From Tridacna crocea (lineage: Eukaryota > Mollusca > Bivalvia > Cardiida > Cardiidae): a stretch of 64,000 nt of DNA. The stretch covers positions 25,342,127 to 25,406,126 of the forward strand of contig OX031066.1 of NCBI GenBank assembly GCA_943736015.1. The letters are read 5' to 3'. This document shows positions 36,995 to 50,300 of the stretch, piece by piece (the first letter of the stretch is position 1; the number at the start of each line of letters is the position of its first letter). The notes under the pieces were generated by a model. It was not told the origin of the DNA. It saw only the letters and a list, made by a program, of their open reading frames with translations, and ran no database searches. Both the position numbers and the translations under genes were made by a program.

Positions 36995-37379
36995 ACAAGA
37001 GGGCCACGATGGCCCTGTATGGCTCCACTGGCTAATACCAAAAAATCCCTGCATGCCAATACTTGGCCAATTGGTTTTGAACATAAGACCCCTGAGACAG
37101 GACCAAAATTGGCAGCCTTATGGCTAGGTACAGGGAGATTTCTAAACTTTTCTCTGTTTCAGCCCATGTAAACTTTGTGACCCTGGGGGACGCAGCCAAT
37201 TTTGACCCTAGGGCTATAACTTGAGCACTCTCAGAAGAGGCCCACCAGATAAAGCCACATGCAAAATTTGGTAGACCTAGGTCTTATTGGTAGGTACAGG
37301 AAATTCTAAGAGGGACCATGGCGGGATCATTTTTGTGAAGTTTCATCTAAAATAGAAGTAGTTTCAGAGAAGAATATGT
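36995..37379. repeat. GGCCCTG-headed repeat
   Basis: AAGAGGGCCACGATGGCCCT, CCTGGGGGACGCAGCCAATT and a truncated end at the next TTAA element. Same class as 1050-3185 without the long array. Confidence 0.7.
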
Positions 37380-37597
37380 TTAACCCTTTACCACACAATT
37401 ACACTTTTGATGACCCTGAGGTAGAAGCCATTGTGGAAAAAGGAGAAAATGTTGGTAATCAGCATTTTCTCCTTTTTCCACAATGTTTTCAACCCTTCCC
37501 AAATCAAATTGCGATTTTTCATTCTTATCAATTTTGTCATCTGCAAATGCTTTCAATTTGGACCAGTCTAAAAATTTGTCTAATGGTAAAGAGTTAA
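37380..37597. repeat. TTAA hairpin element, family A, symmetric arm variant
   Basis: TTAACCCTTTACCACACAATT ... AATGGTAAAGAGTTAA. Hairpin arms carry GTGGAAAAAGG / CCTTTTTCCAC instead of the usual GGGAAAAGG / CCTTTTCCC. Confidence 0.92.
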
Positions 37598-37734
37598 AAG
37601 TTAACACACAGACGGACACAGGGCCATGACAAAAGCTTCCTGGCCTTTGACCAGTGGAGCATGGAGTTAATGAAAAAAAAAAAATACTGGGGTTAAAAAA
37701 CTGATGCATAAAAATGTAAAATATTTTTTCTTAC

Positions 37735-38364
37735 CCCGATTCCGAGAGGCTCTTTGAGATATTATATTTACAGGTGCTCGTGTAACATCAGGACTTGAAC
37801 CTAAATCCATCAAGCCAAACTTGTTGTTTAGTCCATGCTCAAGTTTAACAGCTCTGTCTCTGTCCAGATTTTCATCTTCGTCACTGACATTAACAAGCCC
37901 AAGGCCCAAACTTTGTAACTCGTTATTGGAAGTGCTAAGTTTGAAATCGGGAGATTTACTAGTAGTTTTACCATTGACTGTTCTTACACTGTGTTGTTGT
38001 GGGATAATTTTCTTTTCATTATCATATTCTTGTTTTTCTGAATGAAGGCCTAACTGAAAATTATCTGACTGACAGCTTTCACCTGTTTGACCTATACCTA
38101 TATCACTGATATCACCAAAACCATTCATGAAAATCCCTTCACTTTCGCCGATATGTTCTGTATATCTCTCTTCTCTAGAAGCACTTCCTTGATCTTGTTT
38201 TTGTGTCTTTTTTATACCAGCCCTTCCACTAATTTCTGGTTTACTATTTCCAATACCAACCTTCTCTTGACTTCTATGATCACTATTTCTGCTCGTGTAA
38301 CCTACTGTGTGACCTTCACTTTTTTTGATACCTGTTCTTTCATGTCTTTGACCATCAAAGTTGT
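37735..38364 (-). CDS. VWA-protein C-terminal hydrophilic exon
   Basis: 209 complete codons of hydrophilic Ser/Lys/Glu/Gly-rich text with no recognised domain. A GTAAGA donor follows. If it is not used, the frame runs 22 more codons to a stop at 37667. No AATAAA is visible on the minus strand shortly after that stop, so I favour splicing to an exon I could not find. Confidence 0.78.
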
Positions 38365-41300
38365 CTGGAAAACACATGTGACTCATCACTGAAATTCTAC
38401 TGATATTTTGTATGCATTAACTTAAGGTAAATGGATTTCTTAGTTTTTCAAATTAACTCTGTACAAAGTGAGAAAAAGGAGACTTGCCTAAATTGAGAGC
38501 GTTTTCTCCTATTCCCACAATGTTTTTTTGGGGACCTTTCTCAGGATCATTTACAGTCCGGATGTGTGGTACAGGATTTAATTAACCCTTTACTAAACAA
38601 TCCCAACTTTTAACGAGCCTGAGAAAGAAGTCTTCTGAAAACATTGTGGGAAAAGGAGAAAAAGCTGGTAAACAGCATTTTCTCCTTTTCACACACTGTT
38701 TTTTTTCCTTTTCAAAACAAATTTCAAATTTTCAGTCACTTTTATTTTGTCTTCAAATGCTTTCAATTTGGACCAATCTAAAATTTTGTCATTTGGTAAA
38801 CTCTTCAGAAGAAAAAGTAGACCACTTAATTGAAAGCATTTTCTCCTATTCACATTTTTTTTCAAAAGGCTCATTTCTCAAGGGCAATTTAACCCTTTTC
38901 CAAACGACAAACTTTTGGACTAGACCAAATTGAAAGCATTTGTAGACGACAACTTAACTCTTGCTGAAAAGATGATTTCTGTCTATGATAGGGTAGAAAA
39001 CATTGTGGGAAAAGGAGAAAATGCTGGTTACCAGCATTTTCTCCTTTTCCCACAATGTTTTCAAAAGGCTACTATTCCAGACCCGTAAAAACCAGGGATT
39101 GTTTGGGAAAGGGTTTAAGTTATGATGTGTAGTACAGGGTTTAACACGGCAAAATGTTTTACCAATCCAAATTGAAAGCATTTGCAAACAACAATTTCAA
39201 AACGGCTGAAATAGTGCACTTTTTCCTTGATAGGGTAGAAAACTTTGTGGAAAATGGAGAATATGCTGGTTACCAGCATTTTCTCCATTTCCCACAATGA
39301 TTTCAAAAGACTCCTTCCTCAGGGTAATTAAAAGTCATCATTGTGTGGTAAAAGGGTAATAAATATGTTTGTTAACAATATAAAATATGAGGAGGTGTCA
39401 AAATTTTCATGCCGAGCCCCTGTGGTTCAGTCTGTAGCATGCAGTACTTGAGAACACAGGGTCCAGGGTTCGATCCCTGACTCGGACAATTTTTTTCCGA
39501 TGATTGATGATAGTCGCTGCGATAGGATTCATTCCTCTCCCACCGCTGACCATTGTTTCAACGATTATCATATTGGAAAGCAGCCAGTGGCTTGGAAAGA
39601 AAATTGTGTGTAGAACTGGTAAAAGAAACTCCAGGTACGCATGGATAGGTGCACTGGCCACCCCAATATAACTGAGATAATGTTGAAAATGGTGTTAAAC
39701 AACATACAATTAATCAATCAATCAAAATTTTCATATGCAGCAGTCCTTTTCATAATAGTCAGTTTTTACTGTGAAAACAGTGAAAGTGAACAAAACAATT
39801 TACCTTTCGCATCAAAACCTGCCTGCTCAGCCTTGTGTATTTCTTCTGCTATTTTTCTGTCCCTGTCCTCTAGATTTGGTTCCCCTCTTGCTAGTATATC
39901 CATCACAGATTCCTAAATCGAAAAGAATGACCTTCACATTACCTTAACTCCTTACCAAACGACAAAATTTCAGACTGGTTAAAATTGAAAGCACATGCAG
40001 ACGACAAAGTAAACATAAATGGAAAGTTAAAATTTGTTTCCAACAGGGTAGAAAACATTGTAGGCAAAGGAGAAAATGCTGGTTAGCAGCATTTTCTCCT
40101 TTTCCCACAATGTTTTCAAAAGGCTTTTATCTAAGGGTCATAATAACCAGGGATTGTTTAGTAAAGGGTCAACTCTTTTTATTAAAAAAACTTGAATTTT
40201 CCTTTGGAAGGGTAGAAAATATTGTTGAGAAAGGAGAAAATGGAGGTTAGCAGCATTTTCATCTTTTTCCAGGATTCTCATTCTGGATTGCATGGCTGTG
40301 TGATAAAGAATCAACCCCTTACCACTAAATCCTGTCTCTTGAGCCTTCCCCAGGAGGGCCCTAGGGGAGGGGGCCCTGAAGACAGGATTTCAACATTATT
40401 TCACTTATGGATAAAGCCAGTGCACCTTTGCAATACATGCATGTTTTCCTGGAGTTTCCTTTTTACCAGTACTCTGCACATTATTCTTTCAAAGGCACTG
40501 GCTGCTTTCCCACATAATCATCGTTGAAACAATGATCAGAGAAGCAGGAATGAATCGCGTCACAATGACTATCATTACTCCTTGGAAAGAAGTTACCAGC
40601 ATTTTCTCATTTTCCAACAATGTTTCAACAGGCCTTCTTTCTCAGAGTTATTTAATTGAAAAAGAAACCTTTTGAAATCACCATGGGAAAGGAGAAAATA
40701 CTGGCAACAAGCATTTTCTCCTTTTCCCACAATGTTTTTTGCCCTCCCAGAACTAATTTCAATTTTTTAGTCAAATTTATTTCATCGTCTGCAAATGCTT
40801 TCAATTTGGACCAGTCTAAAATCTTGTGGTTTGGGAAACAGTTAAATTCAAGATTAAAGGGTAAATGTTATAACTCACCACATCTTGTTCACCACTACAG
40901 TTCAACGTTGAATGAACGACTGCCGCAACTGTTTCTCTATCTGATATATCTACATCCATCTTGAGAAAGTTTCCCACCACATACTGAATCCCAGATGAAA
41001 AATATAACGGGATGGCAATGAATATTTATTCATGTATTTTATTTCTTAATGAAGTATGTATGTTTTATGAAATATGAATCACTATGTATATAGTTTTTCC
41101 AACTTGCAGCAATCCACTCTGCCAATTAACAAAATTTTGGTCATGTCTGAATTGAAAGCATTTGCAAACAACACATTAACCCATTACCAAACGACAAAAT
41201 TTTCGGTTTGTCAAAGTTGAAAGGAATTGCAGACGAAAAAATAAAAGGGACTGAAAATTTGAAATTTATTTTGTGAAGGGTAGAAAACATTGTGGGAAAA

Positions 41301-44300
41301 TGGGAAAATGCTGGTTACCAGCATTTTCTCCTTTTCCCACACTGTTTTCTAAAGGCTTCTTCCTTAGGGGCGTCAAAAGTAGGGATTGTGTGGTAAAGAG
41401 TTAATCAAATATGGTAAGAATCAAATGGCTTAAATGTATCTGAAATGGTAGAAAACATTGTAGGAAAACAAGAAAATGCTGCTTACCAGCATTATCTCTT
41501 TTTCCATCAATACAAGTATCTTCAAAACATTTGTTCCAAAGGCTCTTTAAAATTTGGATGTCTTCAGTCTGTGGATAACCCCTTTTCAATAATAATCTCT
41601 GTCTTTGATAAGTAAGAAAACATTGCAGAAAAAGCATTTTCTCCTTTTTCCACAAGGTTTTTAAAAGTCTTGTCTTCCACTGGCATTAATCCTTTACCAA
41701 ACCACAAAATTTTAGCCTTGCACAAACTGAAAGAATCTGCAGAAAACAACATCAGTGTGGCTAAAATTGTGCAATTTTTCTTTGATCTGGTAGGAAACCT
41801 TGTGGGAAAAGGAAAAAAAAATGCTGGTCGTTAGCAGCAATTTATCCTTTTCCCACAATGTTTTCAAAAAGCTTTTTTCCCAGAGTCGTTAAAAGACAGA
41901 ATTGTGAGGTAACACATTAAAATTTGGGATATTATGTGACTCAGAGTTGATATAAAATGATGAACATACATGATGTAAAAAAGTTCGACTCAATTTCCTA
42001 GCCTCTGTGGTCTCGATTAAACGCCCTCCTCCACATGCAGCCAAGGAACTCAGAAATTCCTGAAAAAAAAAAAAAATTATCACATAACATCCCTTGTTTT
42101 CATTGCGATAAACCCATTTCAAAATTTCCTCTTTATACACATTTTATATTGGTGGTGGGAAGTCATTTAAGAAATAATCTTTCTATTGTGGTTCATCGTT
42201 CAATAAACCAGTTGTGAGTTATAAGGCAAAAAAATCATTTATGAGGGCAACAGCTTGAGTGGTTTATTCAATGTGCCTCATAACTTTCAATGTGGTTTAT
42301 TGAAGAATAAACCACTACAGACAGAAGATAATTTCGATTCTAACATGATCATTTCTTAATGAAAGCTAGGAAAACAAATTCATACTTAGAGTAAGAATGT
42401 TGTCACTTTATAGAATGATGAAGATTTTGCTACGCTTTCATTGCACTGTATTTAAAGAGCCAAACTAATGTGTCATGTTAGAATAATTTTTTGACGTTAT
42501 TCTTTGCATATGTCACATATATGAATGGGTTTGTATGGGATATAACACTGCGTACATCTGTAGATGGTTTTGCATCTTCAGATCTATAATTTGTAAAATA
42601 TTATGTGATAAAAAGAATCTGACATAAGCTAGTGTATGTGATAAAATTTTTATTAAACCTTTCCCAAACAATCCCTGGTTTTTACGGGTCAGGAATAGAA
42701 GCATTTTGAAAACATTGTGGGAAAAGGAGAAAATGCTGGTAACCAGCATTTTCTCCTTTTCCCACAATGTTTTCTACCCTATCATGTAGAAAAATCATCT
42801 TTTTAGCAACTGTGGATTTGTCATCTGCAAAATGCTTTCAATTTGGTCTGGACAAAAATTTGCGGTTTGGGAAAGGGTTGAACCTGTCAAGGAAAAATGT
42901 TTTTAAACTAACTAAAGGCTCGCTTAACAATACTTACCCTCGACTTGTTTTAATAAAATTTTATCTCAGACTCATACATCAACTCATGTCAGATCCTATA
43001 TATCAAAAGGAATAATAAATGTTTTGTGACATAAAATATGTCTGATACTGCTTTATGTAGATGTCTAGTAGTGGCCAACAGAGTAGGGTTGGCCTAAAAG
43101 TACCCGAATGTATACTTTTCTCACAGTGTTTTATTCCCCTTATAGAACAGTTCCCAATATTTATGCCACATTTAATTTGACTCCTTCAAATGTTGTAAAA
43201 GTAAATAAGTCTCAAAATTTTGTAGTTTGAAACATCTAACTCTTTACAAAACCACAAAATTATAGACTGGTTCAAATTGAAAGCATTTGCAAGCGACAAA
43301 ATGTGACTGAAAAATTGAAATTAAGTTTGGGAAGGCTAGAAATTTTTGTGGAAAAAGGAGAAAATACTGGTTACTAGTATTAACTCCTTTTCTCACAATG
43401 TTTTCAAAAGGCTTCTTTCTCAGGGTCGATCATTAAAGTCGGAATCATGTGGTAAAGAGCTAACTTTTTACCTCATAATCCCGAGTGTTAATGACCCTGA
43501 AAGAGAAGGCATTTGAAAACATGATGGGAAAAAGAGAAAATGCTGGTAACCAGCATTTTCTCTTTTTCCCACAATGTTTTCTACTCTATTAAGTTTGAAA
43601 ACCTCCACATGAGCTACATTTAACCCTTTAATCCATAGATACTCATTTCTACTCATTGCTTGTAGGAGCCTTTGGAAAACATTGTGGCAAAAGGTGAAAT
43701 TGCTCGTGATGAGCAATTTCACCTTTTGTCATGATGTTTACTACCCTATCAAAATTGTCATATACAAATAAGAAACGGCTTCATCCTTGCTGTTATTTAG
43801 GGTCATTTAGAGATACCATAGAAATGCCTTATGGGGTAAAGGGTTAATTTGTCGTCTGCAAATGCTTTCAGTCCAAATTTTTGTTGTTTGGTAGTGAGTT
43901 GAGGGTTAAAATTCGGATAAAATTGAATATAATCTGCTAAACAAGAGAATCTTTCAATCATGTACTCACAGTGTTGGCATTTCCAACAGGGACACAGTAT
44001 ACATCACAAAGCGTGCGCTTCCTTATATGGTCTAACATCTCAACACAGCAAGATTGAAACTGAAAAAGGAAAACAAGAAATCCACACCTTAAATCCTGCT
44101 GACATTGTCTTCTTGCATCAAAATACTTTTGAAAAATACATGGCAAAATGAGATTTGGCACGGAACAAGCCATTTCATCCCATCTTGTACCTGTTTTGAT
44201 TATGATTATGCTTATTGTACAAGTTTTTCTAAACATTTTTATGAAAATACTTGAATCTTTTACGTAACAATCTTGAGTCCTAATGACCCTTAGAAAGAAG

Positions 44301-47300
44301 TATTTCAAAAACATTGTGTGAAGAGGACAAATGGTGGTCATAAGCATCGTCTCCCTTTTTCCAGAATGTTTTCTACTTTTTCAGAGTCAAGTTCTTTCAA
44401 TTGAGTCACATTTAGTTTCAGCAAATGTTTTAGATTTGACCAGCCTAACTCTATGTCATTTGATAAAGACTTGATGCCTTTCGGCACAATCCTTAGACTA
44501 TTCCAAATTCAAACATCTGGAGACAACAAATTAACCCTTAACCAAACAGCAGAATTTTAGACCCATCCAAATTGAAAGCATATGCAGGCAATAATTTCAT
44601 AGTGGTTCAAATGATGCAATTTTTCTTCAATAGACAAGAAAACTTTGTGGGAAAAGGAGAAAATGCTGGTTACCAGCATTTTCTCCTTTTCCCACAAAAT
44701 TTTCAAAAGGCGTCTTCCTCTGGGTCATTGAAAGTCATCATTGAGCGCGAAAGGGTTAAAAATTTGATACAAATGAGATAAATTCTCTAATAGAGTACAA
44801 GGCATTGTTGGAAAAGGTTAAACTGAAATACTGAAGAACCAACATTTCCTCCTCATCCCACATTGATTTTAAAAGCCCTTTCCACAGGCATATTAAATTG
44901 TTAACCCTACAGTTGCCCTTGCTACCAGTGTGGATCAAGATCAGGTTGCTTGAAATGAGCAGCCTGATCTTTGATGTATACTATCCACTTTGCTAAAACG
45001 CTGACGACAAAAACAACTATGAAACTGCAATTATTGTCGTTATTTTTCTAGGATTAAAACTGTTTGATAGATTTATTTGCCTTGCTATGGGTTGAAACTC
45101 TGGATTGATAGGTAAAGGGTTAATGGGTGTCTTCAAAGTTGTCTGCTGCAAATTTAAGTCAACTATTCATATATTTGTCTCTGAAAGGGTAAAAAAACAT
45201 TGTGCGAAAAGGAGAAAATGCTGGTTATCAACATTTTCTCTTTTTCTTACAATGTTTTTCAAAAGGCTTCTCCCTGAAAGTCTTGAAAACTCAAGTTTGT
45301 GTGGCAAAGGATTAACTCTTGACCACACAATGCCGGCTTTTAACAACTCTTAACTCTTTACCACACAAGAAAATGTTAGACCGGTCCAAATTGAAAGCAT
45401 TTGCAGGCGACAAAATAAAGGTGACTGAAAAATTGAAATTGGTTCTGGGAAGGGTAGAAAACACTATGGGAAAAGGAGAAAATGCTGGTTACCAGCATTT
45501 TCTCCTTTTCCCACAGTGTTTTCAAAAGGCTTCTTTCTCAGGGGCGTCAAAAGTAGGGATTGTGTGGTAATGGGTTAGAAAGAGGCCTTATGAAAGCATT
45601 GTAGGAAAAGGAGAGAATGCCAGTAGCTAGCATTTTCTCCATTTCCAACAATGTTTTCCATCTAATCAAAGAAAAATTGCAACATTTGAGCCACACTGAG
45701 ATTGTAGTCTGCAAGTGATTTCAATTTGGACAGGGCTAAAACTTTGTCACCTGGTAAAGGACTATTTCTCTACCAAACGACAAAATTTTAGACTGGTCTA
45801 AATTAGAAGCATTTGCAGACGTCAAAATAAAAATGAATGAAAATTTGTAATTTGTATCAAAGAGGAGAAAAAACATTGTAGGAAAAGGAGAAAACGCTGG
45901 TTACCAGCATCTTCTCCTTTTCCCACAATGTTTTTTAACCCTTTACTCCATAGATACTCATTTCTACGCACTGCTTGTAGGAGCCTTTGGAAAACATTGT
46001 GGCAAAAGGTGAAATTGCTCGTACCGAGTAATTTCACCTTTTGTCATAATGTTTTCTATGCTATCAAAAAGTGTAATATATACATAAGAAATGGTTTCAT
46101 CCTCGCCGTTATTTAGGGTCAATTAGAGATACCAAAGAAATGCCTTATGGGGTAAAGGGTTAAACGGCTTCTTTCTCAGGGTTGTCAAAAATTGGGTCTG
46201 CATGGTAAAGGGTTAAGATAGGATATGATTAAGGATTAACTACCATTACAGCATCTCGTTCCTCTACGACAGGGCTTTCCTGTCCGGGAATGTCTCGCCG
46301 AGCAGCAGGGTGACCATCTGTGATGATGATAACTCTGGGACATATACGGTGACCATGTATACGACCAATGTAATCTGAAATAAAAATATCAAAAATGGAA
46401 TCTTTGGATTTTTTTCATAATTCTTAACCCTTTCCCAAACAAGCCCTTGTTTTTACATGTCGGCAGTGCAAGTCTATTGAAACCACTGTGGGAAAAGGAG
46501 AAATTGCTCGTAACGAGCAATTTCTCCTTTTGCCACAGTGTTTTCTACCCATTTGGAGAACTTTTTGCCATTTTCATCAAAGAAATTGTCGTCTGCAAAC
46601 TCTTTAAGTTTGACAGAGTCTAAAATTTGTTGTTTGGGAAAGAGTTAAAGTGTATATTTTAAATTCAATATACATATATATATAGCTCTATGAAATTTCA
46701 ACTGCTTTTATAATTGGCTATCATTTTTCATCTACCATTCTGAATTAATTCCTATAACAGGGAATAACAATAATTGGTCTCATCCTATATGCATCTCTTT
46801 ACACACATAACTCAACATGATCTGACCTCGCAGAAAGCAGACTGTTCTAATATTCCATATGTCTTGAATACTCTCTCCCTTCCAAAATGGCGGCACCCAT
46901 GACTTTGTAGTTTTCTTGATCTGAAATTTTAATCCTGGGCCCCTAAGTTTTTGACCATGCCCCTAAATTTCTAATTTTAGGGGCCAAGTTGGATACTGAA
47001 AAAACTAAACTGTCACTGAACGTGACTTAATACACCCCCCCCATCCGCAATGCTTTGACAGAAACAGGCAATTACTAGTATTTTGTACACAGATGGACAC
47101 AGGAATGGATGGACACACAGACAAACAAACTGATTCCAGTATACCCCTGAAAATATTCATTTTGTCGTGGTATAAAAAAGTTAGTCTTTAGCCCTGCAGT
47201 GAGAAATTTTGTGGTACGACTAGCTCACCTATCCCTTGCAGTGGATCTAGTATTAAGACTGACAGTGGTAGCATGATGGCAAACTGAAGGTGACTGCGGC

Positions 47301-50300
47301 CTTCTGCGTATACTGTATCTATGAAAAAGAGAGAGAGAAAATGATCAAGGTTTACATAAATACTGTTTATGTCAATATAAACATGTGTCAAAAAATTTGT
47401 GAATTACTGATTACAGGCAATTTACGTACAGAATTGTTTGCTAATTTAACCTTTTACCCCATAAGGCTTTTCTATGGTATCTCTAATAACAACAAGGATG
47501 AAGCTGTTTTCTTACATGTATATAAAACCTTTTGATAGCATTGAAAATATTGTGGCGAAAGGTGAAATTGCTTGTCACGAGCAATTTCACCTTTTCCCAC
47601 AATGTTTTCCAAAGGCTCCTACAAACAATGTGTTGAAATGAGTATCTATGGAGTAAAGGGTTAAGAAACTTGTTATGTTATACTTGTGGTAACCTACATG
47701 AAAAAGTCTGAAAATTTTCGAAATCCCTGAAATTTCCACAGCACAAAAATTCAATTTATTTGTTATTTTGTTGGTATACTCATATGGTAAACTAAATGGA
47801 AAAGTTCGCAAATTTCTAAAATTTGCAAAATCCCTAAAACTTCCATAATGCAAAAATTTCCTATTTACCGTATATAGAACGGGAAAATTTAACAGTATAA
47901 ATGTGGGGTTTAATGCTTTCCAAGTTGGTGTCATTGTTGAAAGAACATTTGCTCGAACATGGATAAAAGCAAAGAAAAAACTAAAATCATTGAGAATAAA
48001 AGTATACAACCATATACCACACAATTCACGCAATAATGCTGCTGAAGACCACTTCTGAAAACATTGTTGAGAAAGGAGAAAATGCTGGCAACCAGCATTT
48101 TCTCCTTTTCCAACAATGTTTTCTACTCTCTTATAGACTTACACAATTATTTGATACAAATGTTACTTACTGCAAAATTAATAGTTTTGGTGAAGAACAA
48201 ATAAAGTTACACATACCGACAGCTCTTCTCAGAGCAGCATAGTCCTTTGTCAGGTGTTGAAGAACATGAATTTCTCCACTAGCGCAGATAATCGCAACAT
48301 TCTCTTCCAGTTCGTGCTCGAACTGAGCTTCCTCTAGACCTATAGTACCAGAAAATGATTAAAAAAAAAACTTGAGGGCTATGATGGCCCTGAAGTCTGC
48401 TCACCTTGGCCTTTTTAACAAAAATGGCTTATTTTGTTTTTGGTTAAACATTTGTAGACAAGCTCAAAAAATGATTTTTGTCTATGGATTGGTTATGGGA
48501 AATGGCAAAAAATTTTGATTACCAGTATTTTCTCCTTTTCTTGCTATGTTTTGTTCAGGCTTCATCCACTGGGTAGTTAAGATCTGCCCTTTATTGGAAA
48601 AGGTAACCCTTCATTGCTGACCTCTGAACCCTTTTAGCACACAATCCAATTTTAAACTACCCTGATAATCATAGTTTTTGTAAACGCTATAGGAAAAGGA
48701 GAAAATACTGGTTACAAGCATGTTCTTCTTTTTCCAACAATGTTTCAGCAAGTTCTCCTTTTCCAACAAGGTTCTATATCCTTCCTAAATAAATATCCAA
48801 TTTTTAATTTTTAAGTCACAATACTTTCTGCTGTGCAAATTCTGATAATTTCTGACCTCTTTCAGCCTTGGCCGCGTAACTCAGTGGTTAGCGTATCAGA
48901 CTCGTGACCTGGAGGTTGCCAGTTCGATATCTGGTTGCGGCAAAATTTCTTTTTGGCCATTTTTAGCCCCTCACCTTTGATACATGTGAGAAAAGTAGTC
49001 GGTGGCTTTGGAAAGAAAGTTGTGTCAGTGCTGGTGTGAGAAAGCCAGGAAACACATAGTTGTGTCACTGACTGCCATGATATGACCTAAGCTGTTAAAA
49101 ATGGCGTTAAACAATTCTGACCTCTGTTGCAAATTCATTTTTGGAGGCATTTAGTTTAACCCTTTACCCCAAAAGGCATATCTATAGTATCTCTAACTGA
49201 CCCTCAATAACAGCAAGGATGAAGCAGTTTCATATGTGTATATGACACATTTTGATAGCACAGAAAACATTGTGACAAAAGGTGAAATTGCTTTTGCCAC
49301 AATGTTTTCCAAAGGCTCCTATAAGCAATTTGTAGAAATGAGTATCTATGGAGTAAAGGGTTAAAAACCCCTTTGGTCTATCATTCATTTCACAATTGCA
49401 AGTTTTAATACCACCTTTGAAAAGAAGGCTTTTAAAAACATTGTGGGAAAGAAGAAAATGCTGGTAACCAGCATTTTCTCCTTTTCCCACAATGTTTTCA
49501 AAATACTTCTTTTCCAGGAGCGTCAAAAGTTGGCATTGTGTGGTTAAGGCTTAAATGTTACCATCATTTTCTTCTTTTTCCACAATGTTTTCAACTCTAT
49601 GAAAGAAAAGTTACACCATTTGAGCCACACTGAAATTGTAGTCCACAATAATTATTGCTTTCAATTTAGACATGGCTAAAATTTTGTCGTCTGGTAAAGG
49701 ATTAAAAACAAATAGAGCCATGCACTGTGAAAAAGGGCGGTTAAAATGCATCTACATGATTTATCTTACTAAGTAATTCACCACTAAACTCTTTATCAAA
49801 CGACAAAATTTTACACTTGTCCAAACTGACATGCCCTTGCAGACGACAAAATAAATATGGCTCAAAGAATGAAATTTACTTTGGAAAGGGTAGAAAACAC
49901 TGTGGGAAAAGGAAAAAATGCTGGTTACCAGCATTTTCTCCTTTTCCTACAATGTTTTCAAAAGGCTTCTTTCTCAGGCTCATTAACTCATTACCTGATG
50001 ACAAAATTTTAGACTTGTCCAAATTGAAAGCATTTGCAGACGACAACATAAAAGTGACTAAAGATTTGAAATTTGTTTTGTGAAGGACAGAAAACATTGT
50101 GGGAAAAAGAGAAAATGCTGGTCACCAGCATTTTCTCCTTTCCCACAATGTTTTCTAAAGGCTTCTTTCTCAGGGCCGTCAAAAGTAGGGATTGTGTGGT
50201 AATGGGTTAAAAGTCGGGATTGTGTGGTAAAGAGTTAGATGTAGATTAATAAAAATCTACTTAGTCTCACAACTGACTGAGTGTTGAGGTAGAATGGTCA

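Noticed and set aside
37667-37734. Stop codon at 37667 as the true end of the VWA protein
   Set aside because: The added residues are a low-complexity hydrophobic run encoded by intron-like T-rich sequence after a good GTAAGA donor, and no poly(A) signal follows.
39409-39485. Functional tRNA gene
   Set aside because: The tRNA-like part continues directly into a SINE body and tail, with other copies in the window, so it is a SINE head.
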